This document shows, piece after piece, positions 1 to 6,176 of a DNA stretch of 9,441 nt. The DNA lies in contig CAZFIR010000035.1 in NCBI GenBank assembly GCA_964519535.1, forward strand, positions 1 through 9,441, written 5' to 3'. The position numbers and the translations under genes were made by a program. Numbering within the stretch: the stretch's first letter is position 1; every line of letters starts with the position of its first letter. This DNA comes from CAYWLI01 sp964519535 (GTDB lineage: Bacteria > Desulfobacterota > B13-G15 > RBG-16-54-18). The notes beneath the pieces are model-generated. The model had not been told where the DNA came from and did not search any database. It was given only the letters and a program-made list of their open reading frames with translations.

Positions 1-1490
1 ACGCCCAACGCCTCCGCGCAGATGATGGCCAGCGTCGTGTTGGAGCCCTGGCCCATGTCCTGGGCGCCGACATGCAGTTCTACTGTTCCATCCTGATTGA
101 TGGTAACCATAGCAGCTGAGAAGGCGTAAGGGGTATCAAACCAATTGAAGATACCGCCGGTCATGAAGCCGCAGGCGGAGATTCCGATGGCCCTGTTTTC
201 AGGCAGTTTGCCTTTATCCTTGATCCACTTCTGGATCTCGTCGTAGCACTGATCGATGCCGCAACTTGAGATCGTCGCCTGGCCCGGCACCTCATAACCT
301 TCATAGTGGGAGTTCTTCCGTCTCATCTCAATGGGGTCGAGCCCGAGGTCAGCCGCAATCCATTCTATTTGTTGCTCCGATGTAAACATTGCCTGCGGAG
401 CTCCGAATCCTCTCATCGATGTAGAGGGTAATGTGTTGGTATAGACCCGGTAACCGTCAAAGCGGTAGCCCCTCCACCGGTACGGGAAGGAGTGGAAGAA
501 ACCGGTGAGGTACAGGGCCGTTGCCCCCATGCCGGTGTATGCGCCGCCGTTGGTGAAGACCTTGGCTTCCCGTGCCAAGAAGGTCCCGTCCTTCTTCACG
601 CCGGTACGTACGTAGTAGAACATCGGGGTCCGACGCTTCGAAGCGATGAAGTCCTCCTCCCTGGTATAGACGATCTTGACCGGTCTTTTGAGCTTCCTGG
701 AGAGCACGGCGCTGCAGAAGATCGCCCCGTCGAGCTCGAACTTGCCGCCGAAAGCACCACCTACGTAGTGAGAGATAACCCGTATGTCACCTTCCCTCAT
801 ACCGAGCACGCCGGCCATGAGCGCCTGCATGTAATAGGGGGACTGGTTAGAATGGTAAATGGTGAGCTTTCCGTCCGGCGTGTAGTCCGACACGGCCACG
901 CGGGTCTCCATAGACATATGGGCCTGGCCGCCGACCTTGAACCAGTCCTCACGCACGTACTCTGCCTCCTCGAAGGCCTCATCCACGTCGCCCCACTCGA
1001 TATGCCGGGTAACGTTAATATTACGCTCAAAGCCTTCATGGATTTCAGGCGCCTCTTTCTTAATCGCCTCCATCGGTTCGTAAACCGCAGGGAGCACTTC
1101 ATAATCGACCTCGATCAGGTCAAGGGCCTGTTCCGCAATGTCTTCCGTTAATGCCGCTACCGCTGCAACGGGCTCACCGATGTAACGCACCTTATCGACA
1201 GTGAGAACCTGCTCATCGCAGAGATCTTGGTAGCGCCGCCAGATACCCTGCTTGACGCCCAAGGTGTCCTCCTTGCCTGTTACCACCCCGATCACGCCGG
1301 GAAACTTGAGGGCCTTGCTGTAGTCTATCTTGAGGATCTTTGCATGGGGGTGAGGGCTGCGCAGAATCTTGCCGTAGAGCATGTTGGGCAGCTTTACGTC
1401 GAAGGTGTAGGTTGCCCTTCCGGTAACCTTTGCAACGCCATCTATATTATGAACATGGGTATTAATGACTGAATATTTATTATTATCCAT
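1..1490 (-). CDS. Xanthine dehydrogenase-family molybdopterin-binding (large) subunit, partial
   Basis: This is the catalytic subunit of a three-part molybdenum hydroxylase; it would hold the Mo-molybdopterin cofactor and hydroxylate or dehydrogenate an unknown substrate. The frame is open from ATG at 1490 to the left edge (496 residues). Members are usually about 750-780 aa, so roughly the last third, including the catalytic GxGE glutamate, lies outside. Visible family motifs are GGQAHMSMET (187-196, including the cofactor-contacting Gln), GGAFGGK (244-250), MRGFGAPQ (359-366) and GAQDMGQG (475-482). The residue after GGAFGGK is Phe251, where xanthine dehydrogenases have a substrate-binding Glu, and the Cys motif of form I CO dehydrogenase (AYRCSFR) is replaced by TSMRGFG. 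Purines and CO are therefore unlikely substrates. The start is fixed by GGAGGAG at 1496-1502, immediately after the stop of the Fe-S subunit gene, 5 nt from the ATG. Confidence 0.93.
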   Translation of the reverse strand, partial: MDNNKYSVINTHVHNIDGVAKVTGRATYTFDVKLPNMLYGKILRSPHPHAKILKIDYSKALKFPGVIGVVTGKEDTLGVKQGIWRRYQDLCDEQVLTVDKVRYIGEPVAAVAALTEDIAEQALDLIEVDYEVLPAVYEPMEAIKKEAPEIHEGFERNINVTRHIEWGDVDEAFEEAEYVREDWFKVGGQAHMSMETRVAVSDYTPDGKLTIYHSNQSPYYMQALMAGVLGMREGDIRVISHYVGGAFGGKFELDGAIFCSAVLSRKLKRPVKIVYTREEDFIASKRRTPMFYYVRTGVKKDGTFLAREAKVFTNGGAYTGMGATALYLTGFFHSFPYRWRGYRFDGYRVYTNTLPSTSMRGFGAPQAMFTSEQQIEWIAADLGLDPIEMRRKNSHYEGYEVPGQATISSCGIDQCYDEIQKWIKDKGKLPENRAIGISACGFMTGGIFNWFDTPYAFSAAMVTINQDGTVELHVGAQDMGQGSNTTLAIICAEALG

Positions 1491-1502
1491 TATTACTCCT
1501 CC

Positions 1503-1973
1503 TTAGTATTCGCCTTTTGCCGTCGCATCTATAGCCCTGACGATACTGTTGTAACCAGTGCACCGGCAGATATTCCCTTCAATGCCTTCTCTGATCTCCC
1601 ATTCGGTCGGATTCGGGTTTTCGTCGAGCAATGCCTGTGCCGTGATGATCATGCCAGAGGTGCAAAAACCACACTGGTAGGCGCCATGGTCAATGAATGC
1701 CTTTTGGATGGGTGCCAGTTCCCCGTTTTTTTCCAGCCCCTCGATGGTGGTTACCTGTGCACCCTCAGCCTGCATGGCGAGTATTGAGCATGACTTCACC
1801 GCCATGCCGTTAAGCATGACCGTACATGAACCGCAGGATACCGTAGAACATCCCCTTTTGGTCCCGGTCAGGCCTATATGGTCTCTGATTACCTCTACCA
1901 ACAAGGTTTTCGGGTTTATGTACAGTTCATATGGTTGTCCATTTACGGTGAGCGTTAATAATTGCTTTTCCAT
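1503..1973 (-). CDS. [2Fe-2S] iron-sulfur subunit of xanthine dehydrogenase-family enzyme
   Basis: This small subunit carries electrons from the Mo site to the FAD through two [2Fe-2S] clusters. At 156 aa it has the normal length for CoxS/NdhS/HcrC-type subunits. The N-terminal plant-ferredoxin-like domain has Cys42, Cys47, Cys50 and Cys62 (GCSTVSCGSC then SC). The C-terminal helical domain has QCGFC (Cys101, Cys104) and ICRC (Cys136, Cys138), so all eight cluster ligands are present. Gln100, next to Cys101, sits where the family contacts the pyranopterin. There is no signal peptide, so the enzyme is cytoplasmic. A strong AAAGGAGGTC at 1981-1990 supports the ATG at 1973. The gene lies 22 bp after the FAD subunit and 12 bp before the Mo subunit, in one operon. 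The family assignment is secure; the substrate is not known. Confidence 0.96.
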   Translation of the reverse strand: MEKQLLTLTVNGQPYELYINPKTLLVEVIRDHIGLTGTKRGCSTVSCGSCTVMLNGMAVKSCSILAMQAEGAQVTTIEGLEKNGELAPIQKAFIDHGAYQCGFCTSGMIITAQALLDENPNPTEWEIREGIEGNICRCTGYNSIVRAIDATAKGEY

Positions 1974-1995
1974 TATGCAAGACCTCCTTTCTCAA

Positions 1996-2865
1996 TTACC
2001 CTTTGGCTTGTTCCCAGGCTTGTTTCAGCATCCTCTTGGTCAGCACGCCCAGCAAATGTCTTCTATGCTCCTCAGACGCATGAATGTCTGAAACAGGCTC
2101 ACAGTCTTCCGATGCTATCTTACCTGCCTCAGCAAAGAGACCTTCATCGTATACCTTACCAGTCAACAGTTCTTCAATCTTTTTGACCCGTATCGGTTTC
2201 GAGCCCGCATTACCAAGCACAACCCTGACGTCCTTGCATTTGTCACCGCCGTTGAGCGTTACAGCGGCAGCAACCGCCACCATACCCTGATCGCTTTCAA
2301 GAAGATTGAATTTCTGATAGGCGGCGCCTGTTTTTGCCTCCGGCGTCGGCACCTGGACTTCCAGTACAATTTCTCCCTCCTCCAACGCTGTTTCAAAGAA
2401 ATCCACAAAAAAATCTTCCAGTGCCATGGTCCTGTCGCCTTGTGTGCTCCCCACTTTGATATCCGCCTTCAAGGCAACCAATACCGGACCAGGGTCTCCT
2501 GCAGGGTCGGCATGGGCAAGGTTGCCGCCGATGGTACCCCAGTTCCTCACCTGAATTGACGCGAGCTTGTTCTCCATGGCCACAAGCACAGGATAGTGCT
2601 TCTTGATCACATCGGACGTTTCAATGCTACGGTGGCGGGTCGTGGCACCGATCTTCAGACCCGCTTTGGCATCAAACTGAATGTAGTCGAGTTCCTTGAT
2701 GTGCTTAATATCAACCAGGTAGTCAATAACTAACAATCCCTGACGCATTATGATCAAAAGAGATTGCCCCCCGCAGATCACCTTGCACTCATCCTTGTGC
2801 TCTGCGAGCATGGCGAGCGCTTCCTTCAGAGAGCTGGGTTTAAGGTACGTAAAATCGTGTATCAT
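1996..2865 (-). CDS. FAD-binding subunit of xanthine dehydrogenase-family enzyme (CoxM-like)
   Basis: This medium subunit binds FAD and passes electrons from the [2Fe-2S] subunit to an external acceptor. At 289 aa it matches the usual CoxM-type length. It has the two FAD-binding signatures of the family: CGGQSLL (31-37) and TIGGNLAHADPAGD (111-124). The segment after the second motif runs straight into PVLVALKADIKVGS with no cysteine-rich insertion. The beta subunit of 4-hydroxybenzoyl-CoA reductase is longer and carries an extra [4Fe-4S] cluster in such an insert, so that identity is disfavoured. The ATG at 2865 overlaps the stop of the upstream 82-aa gene (ATGA) and has AAGGAG about 8 nt upstream. 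That overlap implies translational coupling. The acceptor could be NAD, ferredoxin or quinone; the sequence does not show which. Confidence 0.95.
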   Translation of the reverse strand: MIHDFTYLKPSSLKEALAMLAEHKDECKVICGGQSLLIIMRQGLLVIDYLVDIKHIKELDYIQFDAKAGLKIGATTRHRSIETSDVIKKHYPVLVAMENKLASIQVRNWGTIGGNLAHADPAGDPGPVLVALKADIKVGSTQGDRTMALEDFFVDFFETALEEGEIVLEVQVPTPEAKTGAAYQKFNLLESDQGMVAVAAAVTLNGGDKCKDVRVVLGNAGSKPIRVKKIEELLTGKVYDEGLFAEAGKIASEDCEPVSDIHASEEHRRHLLGVLTKRMLKQAWEQAKG

Positions 2866-3110
2866 CCTTCTCTCCTTTCTACTAATTCTTCAACATTGGA
2901 GATCCAGCTTGAGGACCGGGGCATTACAGCGGGCATCCCGAAATTGCCGCTATACGCTTCCTTGGCCCGGCACTGACTCCGCAGACCCTCCATCTCCAGG
3001 TGTTCATGGTAAAGTTTTGAAAAAGACATGCCACAATGTCTCCCCCTGAAGAGGGGGCATCCCACACAGCTTCTTCTTGAAAAAGGACATACTTTTTTTT
3101 CCTTCGCCAT
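2862..3110 (-). CDS. Small Cys-rich protein of unknown function, first gene of the molybdoenzyme operon
   Basis: I do not recognise a named family for this 82-aa protein. It has a tight N-terminal cysteine group, Cys8, Cys15, Cys18 and Cys26 (CPFSRRSC, VGCPLFRGRHC), plus Cys47. The spacing C-x6-C-x2-C-x7-C could bind Zn or an Fe-S cluster. There is no signal peptide and no membrane segment; the C-terminal half is polar. The gene is very likely real: AAGGAGG at 3118-3124 is 7 nt from the ATG, and the stop overlaps the FAD subunit start by four bases. Being the promoter-proximal gene suggests a role in maturation, electron transfer or coupling for the molybdoenzyme, but that is inference from position. 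Codons 4-6 contain a run of eight A (on this strand), a possible slippage site. The AAGGAGG can be masked by an upstream CCTCCTT in the leader. Confidence 0.75.
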   Translation of the reverse strand: MAKEKKVCPFSRRSCVGCPLFRGRHCGMSFSKLYHEHLEMEGLRSQCRAKEAYSGNFGMPAVMPRSSSWISNVEELVERREG

Positions 3111-3117
3111 CAGATCT

Positions 3118-3205
3118 CCTCCTTATCTTGCTAAAGGAGGCAACCACTCAGTAAGGTTACCTCTAGTAATGATATATGCCTTCACAAATGTCAAGCCTCC
3201 TTAGC
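3118..3205 (-). promoter_or_regulatory. Candidate alternative-fold RNA switch over the first ribosome-binding site
   Basis: Read on the minus strand, three segments occur in order: GCTAAGGAGGC (3205-3195), GCCTCCTTTAGC (3141-3130), and the ribosome-binding site AAGGAGG (3124-3118), 7 nt before the ATG at 3110. The middle segment pairs with the first over 11 bp with one bulged A and a 53-nt loop. Its CCTCCTT also pairs perfectly with the AAGGAGG over 7 bp with a 9-nt loop. The two folds are mutually exclusive, so one exposes and the other hides the ribosome-binding site. The pairings are seen directly; that they regulate anything is inference. No known riboswitch class was recognised. Confidence 0.42.
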
Positions 3206-3276
3206 CAAAATCTTCTTCTCACGTTCTTTAGTCCAACAGCGACGTTGTCATTTCCAAAAAAGACACTTTCAATATG

Positions 3277-3297
3277 TGTACCAACCGGTAGGTATAA
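3277..3297. promoter_or_regulatory. TetR-type operator, copy A (molybdoenzyme operon)
   Basis: The core TACCAACCGGTAGGTA is palindromic in 7 of 8 base pairs and centred on ACCGGT, a form typical of TetR-family operators. The whole 21-bp segment recurs exactly, in reverse complement, at 3574-3594. It starts about 12 bp downstream of the minus-strand -10 hexamer, so a bound repressor would block initiation or early elongation toward the molybdoenzyme genes. The likely ligand protein is the TetR regulator encoded at 5441-6076 (inference). Confidence 0.8.
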
Positions 3298-3309
3298 TTA
3301 TCTAGAACC

Positions 3310-3338
3310 ATAAAATCACACCGTATTATTTTTGTCAA
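3310..3338 (-). promoter_or_regulatory. Promoter of the molybdoenzyme operon
   Basis: On the minus strand a perfect -35 TTGACA (3338-3333) is followed by 17 bp and TTTTAT (3315-3310), with TGTGA just upstream of the -10. A run of eight A (3348-3341) precedes the -35 and resembles an UP element. Predicted transcription starts near 3303, just before operator A, giving a leader of about 190 nt. A second TTGACA on this strand (3194-3189) lies inside the leader, but no good -10 follows it at 16-18 bp. Confidence 0.65.
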
Positions 3339-3531
3339 TCTTTTTTTTGCACGAATCTTAAGTATTGGCGTGCTGATCTACTTGGCCCCGCTATCCTGAT
3401 ATAAATCCCCTTCCCCTACACTCCGCACAGCCTCACCCTCAAGAGGTATGAATCACTGTCAGCCCGGAATGGAAGACCCCGCCTGGCCTCAGAGGCTACG
3501 TGACCCATTATGAGCACAGGTAAAAAAGGAA

Positions 3532-3560
3532 TTGACAAATGCGGTGGATTGTGATCTGTT
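3532..3560 (+). promoter_or_regulatory. Promoter of the ligase/TetR/flavoprotein operon
   Basis: A perfect -35 TTGACA (3532-3537) is followed by a 17-bp spacer ending in TGTGA and the weak -10 TCTGTT (3555-3560). An A6 tract (3522-3527) lies upstream. The layout matches the minus-strand promoter element by element, including a CGGTG in the spacer, and operator B begins 13 bp downstream. The -10 is poor; an alternative is TTGGTA (3587-3592) with TACAGT (3611-3616), which would overlap the operator. Confidence 0.5.
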
Positions 3561-3573
3561 TGATATGTAAATT

Positions 3574-3594
3574 TTATACCTACCGGTTGGTACA
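3574..3594. promoter_or_regulatory. TetR-type operator, copy B (ligase operon)
   Basis: This is an exact inverted copy of the 21 bp at 3277-3297; the core reads TACCTACCGGTTGGTA in this orientation. It lies about 13 bp after the predicted -10 of the plus-strand promoter. Because the TetR gene is second in this operon, binding here would also give autoregulation (inference). Confidence 0.8.
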
Positions 3595-3661
3595 ATAAAA
3601 GTACATTCTTTACAGTGTAAGGTACAAAAAAAGCAGTTAATAAAATGTTCGGGGAAGAGGC

Positions 3662-3766
3662 ATGGAGGAATTTGTGAGGAAGATAAAATATACTGATATA
3701 CTTAAAGAAATTGCTGAGAGCATGATAGTGAATAATCGCTGGAGGGACAAATACAATGACAGATAA
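3662..3766 (+). CDS. Possible 34-aa leader peptide overlapping the ligase start
   Basis: An ATG at 3662, about 6 nt after GGGGAAGAG, opens a 34-codon frame (MEEFVRKIKY then TDILKEIAES) that stops at 3766, eleven bases inside the ligase gene. It is lysine- and acid-rich and I recognise no family. It could be a translated leader coupled to the ligase, or chance. The GGAGG at 3741-3745 that serves the ligase lies within it. Only conservation in relatives would settle it. Confidence 0.25.
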   Translation: MEEFVRKIKYTDILKEIAESMIVNNRWRDKYNDR

Positions 3767-5363
3767 ACTTATTTTAAAAGAATTGTGCCGTTACAAGGTA
3801 GGAACCTTTGCCGACATCGTGTATCGAAATGCCCTTTTGTGTGCCAATGCGGAAGCTTTTGTATACGGTCCCCAAAGGGTAACGTTCTCCCAGTTCAATA
3901 CCAGGGTGAACAGACTGATCCATGCCTTGCGGTCATCAGGGGTCAAAAAGGGGGATGTCATAGGTATCCTGTCATGGAATTGTCTTGAGTACACGGATTT
4001 CTACGGGGCCGCAATGAAAGGGGGATTTATCGCTTCACCCTTCAGCCCCAGACTCAATACTGAAGAGCTTGACTATCTCATTAACTACTCACGGGCAAAA
4101 GTACTGTTTGTCGGCCCTGAACTTGTCGAAACGGTCAACAGTTTACGATCACGCCTGCCCAAAGTGAAACACTATATTTCCTTAGAAGGTTCCGCCCCTG
4201 ATATGATCCCCCACGACGAACTGCTTGCAGCGCATTCATCGGATGAGCCTGACACGGATGTGGACAGAGACGATCCTTATCTCCTCTTTTATACTAGTGG
4301 TACCACGGGTGTTCCTCGCGGTGCCCTCTACACACACCGCCGCAAATTGGATAACACCCGCATTAAGGCCCTGGAAATCGGGGTAAAGGCCGAAGACAAG
4401 CATATCATGGTATTGCCATTTTTTCACATCGGGGGGGATAGCCAGGTGTGGCCCTTTTTCTACGTTGGGGGGTGCAACGTGATCATGCCTCAGCGGTCTT
4501 TTGATCCGGGTGCGACACTTCAGATCATACAGGATGAGAAGGCGACGGATATTCAGATAGTCCCCACGCAGTTATATGCTATGCTCTCCCGAGACGATTT
4601 GAAACAGTACGACCTGAGCAGTTTGAAGCGGATTTATTACGCAGCATCTCCCATGCCAGTGGCATTATTGCGACAGGGGCTCGAAAAATTCGGCCCCATT
4701 TTTGCGCAGGGTTATGGTCAGACCGAATCAGGGCCTCAGATATGCGCTCTTCCCCGCGAGGCTCACGAGGTCTTGGATCGGCCGGAGGAAGAACAGGAGG
4801 TGCTAGGTTCCTGCGGACAACCTAGTATTGGTGTCCATGTCAGGATAGTAGATGAAAAAAACAACGACGTTGCACCCAAAGCAGTAGGTGAGATTATCGT
4901 ACAGAGCGATTCGATCATGGTTGAATATTGGCACAAACCAAAAGACACCAGCGAGGCCATCGTTGATGGATGGCTTCGCACAGGCGATCTCGGATACTAC
5001 GATGAAAAGGGGTTTATATATATCGTCGACAGAAAAAAAGACATGATCGTGTCGGGCGGTGAAAATATCTATCCGCGAGAAATAGAAGAAGTCCTCTACA
5101 GGCATCCTGCAATTGCTGAAGTTGCTGTTATTGGTATCCCTGATCCGGTATGGGTGGAGCGCGTTCACGCAGTAGCCGTATTGAAGGCAAATACCAGTGC
5201 TGACGAGAAAGAAATTATAACCTTCTGCAAAGAGCAGATGGCTTCCTACAAGGCACCGAAGTCGGTTGAGTTTGTCGAGTCTCTTCCCAAGAATCCGCAA
5301 GGCAAGATTTTAAAGAGGGATTTGAGAGAAAAGTATTGGGCAGGTGAAAAGAGACGGGTGTGA
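3756..5363 (+). CDS. Acyl-CoA ligase (AMP-dependent synthetase, ANL superfamily)
   Basis: This enzyme would activate a carboxylic acid with ATP and CoA, through an acyl-adenylate, to the acyl-CoA thioester in the cytoplasm. At 535 aa it has full family length and all core motifs: the phosphate-binding loop YTSGTTGVPRG (179-189), the adenylate-binding YGQTES (320-325), TGDLG (409-413), the hinge and C-domain motif VDRKKDMIVSGGENIYPREI (424-443), and PKNPQGK with the adenylating Lys517. It looks active. The motifs resemble fatty-acid or aromatic-acid CoA ligases, but residues seen here do not define the substrate. GGAGG at 3741-3745 is 10 nt from the ATG. It is the first gene of the plus-strand operon, just after a TetR operator, and the next gene is the TetR regulator. 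This pairing is common for CoA-ester-responsive regulation of acid catabolism. Confidence 0.93.
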   Translation: MTDKLILKELCRYKVGTFADIVYRNALLCANAEAFVYGPQRVTFSQFNTRVNRLIHALRSSGVKKGDVIGILSWNCLEYTDFYGAAMKGGFIASPFSPRLNTEELDYLINYSRAKVLFVGPELVETVNSLRSRLPKVKHYISLEGSAPDMIPHDELLAAHSSDEPDTDVDRDDPYLLFYTSGTTGVPRGALYTHRRKLDNTRIKALEIGVKAEDKHIMVLPFFHIGGDSQVWPFFYVGGCNVIMPQRSFDPGATLQIIQDEKATDIQIVPTQLYAMLSRDDLKQYDLSSLKRIYYAASPMPVALLRQGLEKFGPIFAQGYGQTESGPQICALPREAHEVLDRPEEEQEVLGSCGQPSIGVHVRIVDEKNNDVAPKAVGEIIVQSDSIMVEYWHKPKDTSEAIVDGWLRTGDLGYYDEKGFIYIVDRKKDMIVSGGENIYPREIEEVLYRHPAIAEVAVIGIPDPVWVERVHAVAVLKANTSADEKEIITFCKEQMASYKAPKSVEFVESLPKNPQGKILKRDLREKYWAGEKRRV

Positions 5364-5440
5364 AGTGGGTACAGCAATCCGGCGGCGGTAGAGACAGCGG
5401 CGACAGAGTATCTGATAAAAAACGGTAGGAGAAAAGCACG

Positions 5441-6076
5441 GTGTCAACAAAACAAGAGGACAAAAACACCACTAAAAAGGAAGAGATCTTACAAAGCGCT
5501 ATGGAGCTCTTTCTTGAGAAGGGCTATAGTGCTACGTCGACGAACGACATCTGTGCGGCGGCCAAGATAAACAAGCCCACCCTCTATTACTATTTCAAGA
5601 GTAAACGGCAACTCTTTTTTGAATCTCATAGCAAACATATTCAAGATGTCCTGAGACCCTATCTCGCCCGCGTAGCCTTGATAGAAGATCCTTGGGAACG
5701 ACTAACCTTTATTGTTCGGGAGTTCACCAAGATCGTCTGCCACTCCCCGGAGCTGAGGGTCCTCACCCATGAATCAATGAGCATTAAAGATGACTATTTC
5801 GAACAGATTAGGAAGGAATGGAAAAAGCATTATCTGCTCCTGCACAATACCATCGCGCAGCTCCAGTCGACTGGCACCATACCGCCCGATCTCAAGCCGT
5901 CGTGGGTTGCGTTATTAATTTTGGGTATGATAACGTGGATCACCTTTTGGTTCGACTACGATCGAAAGAAATACATGGACGACATAGCTGAAACCGCTTT
6001 AAGATTGATTCTATTCGGCCTTACGGATCGGAAGGGCTCCTTTGCAGTCAACCTAGAGGAGATGGGAAAAGGATGA
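5441..6076 (+). CDS. TetR/AcrR-family transcriptional regulator
   Basis: This is a 211-aa dimeric repressor-type protein. The N-terminal TetR DNA-binding domain spans about residues 12-60: KKEEILQSAMELFLEKGYSA, then a helix-turn-helix at roughly 33-52 ending in NKPTLYYYFKSK, the classic TetR signature. The remaining helical domain (about 65-195) would bind a small ligand and dimerise; it resembles the C-terminal domains of TetR proteins in lipid and acyl-CoA catabolism, though that resemblance is only an impression. The start is GTG at 5441, with AGGAG at 5427-5431, 9 nt upstream. The gene lies 77 bp after the ligase. The two identical palindromes at 3277-3297 and 3574-3594 are its likely binding sites, which would place both divergent operons and its own gene under its control. 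The ligand may be the ligase product or substrate (inference). Confidence 0.93.
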   Translation: MSTKQEDKNTTKKEEILQSAMELFLEKGYSATSTNDICAAAKINKPTLYYYFKSKRQLFFESHSKHIQDVLRPYLARVALIEDPWERLTFIVREFTKIVCHSPELRVLTHESMSIKDDYFEQIRKEWKKHYLLLHNTIAQLQSTGTIPPDLKPSWVALLILGMITWITFWFDYDRKKYMDDIAETALRLILFGLTDRKGSFAVNLEEMGKG

Positions 6077-6122
6077 GAGGGAAGGACTGATAAAAGAAGG
6101 TATAGTCGGTGATTATGTGCTG

Positions 6123-6138
6123 ACTGTGATATGACAGT
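6123..6138. promoter_or_regulatory. Short imperfect palindrome upstream of the first flavoprotein gene
   Basis: ACTGTGATATGACAGT is symmetric in 7 of 8 base pairs and lies 38 bp before the flavoprotein ATG, in the 100-bp gap after the TetR gene. It does not resemble the ACCGGT-centred operators. It may be a binding site for another regulator or a weak hairpin; no good promoter hexamers were seen beside it. Confidence 0.25.
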
Positions 6139-6176
6139 TCCTTTCAGATTTTATTAACGACGCGGGAGGTTAAATT

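Larger units (their letters stand above)
3111..3755. other. Divergent control region between the molybdoenzyme and ligase operons
   Basis: No convincing long gene lies in this 645-bp stretch. From left to right it holds the leader of the minus-strand operon with a candidate RNA switch (3118-3205), operator copy A (3277-3297), the minus-strand promoter (3310-3338) with an A8 tract upstream, and about 180 bp with no assigned role. Then come the plus-strand promoter (3532-3560), operator copy B (3574-3594) and the ligase leader (3595-3755). The middle stretch is GC-richer around 3421-3500 and contains the short palindrome GCCTCAGAGGC at 3486-3496. I could not tie that stretch to a gene, a sigma-54 promoter or a mobile-element end. 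Confidence 0.8.

Noticed and set aside
492..1151. 219-codon open frame on the plus strand, antisense to the Mo subunit
   Set aside because: It is fully inside the minus-strand Mo subunit, whose motifs are clear, and its translation resembles no domain.
3093..3100. Run of eight A (minus strand) early in the Cys-rich gene as a programmed slippage site
   Set aside because: The zero frame already gives a sensible protein ending in an ATGA overlap, so no slip is needed to explain anything.
3448..3513. 21-codon frame (MNHCQPGMED then PAWPQRLRDPL) in the middle of the control region
   Set aside because: It is very short, has only a poorly spaced AGAGG three bases or less from the ATG, and lies upstream of both predicted promoters.
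3361..3520. Sigma-54 promoter or mobile-element end in the unassigned middle of the control region
   Set aside because: No GG-N10-GC spacing was found and no terminal inverted repeats or target duplications were visible.
4803..5300. 165-codon open frame on the minus strand inside the ligase gene
   Set aside because: It is antisense to conserved ligase motifs (TGDLG, hinge and PKNPQGK regions), so it is a coding shadow.
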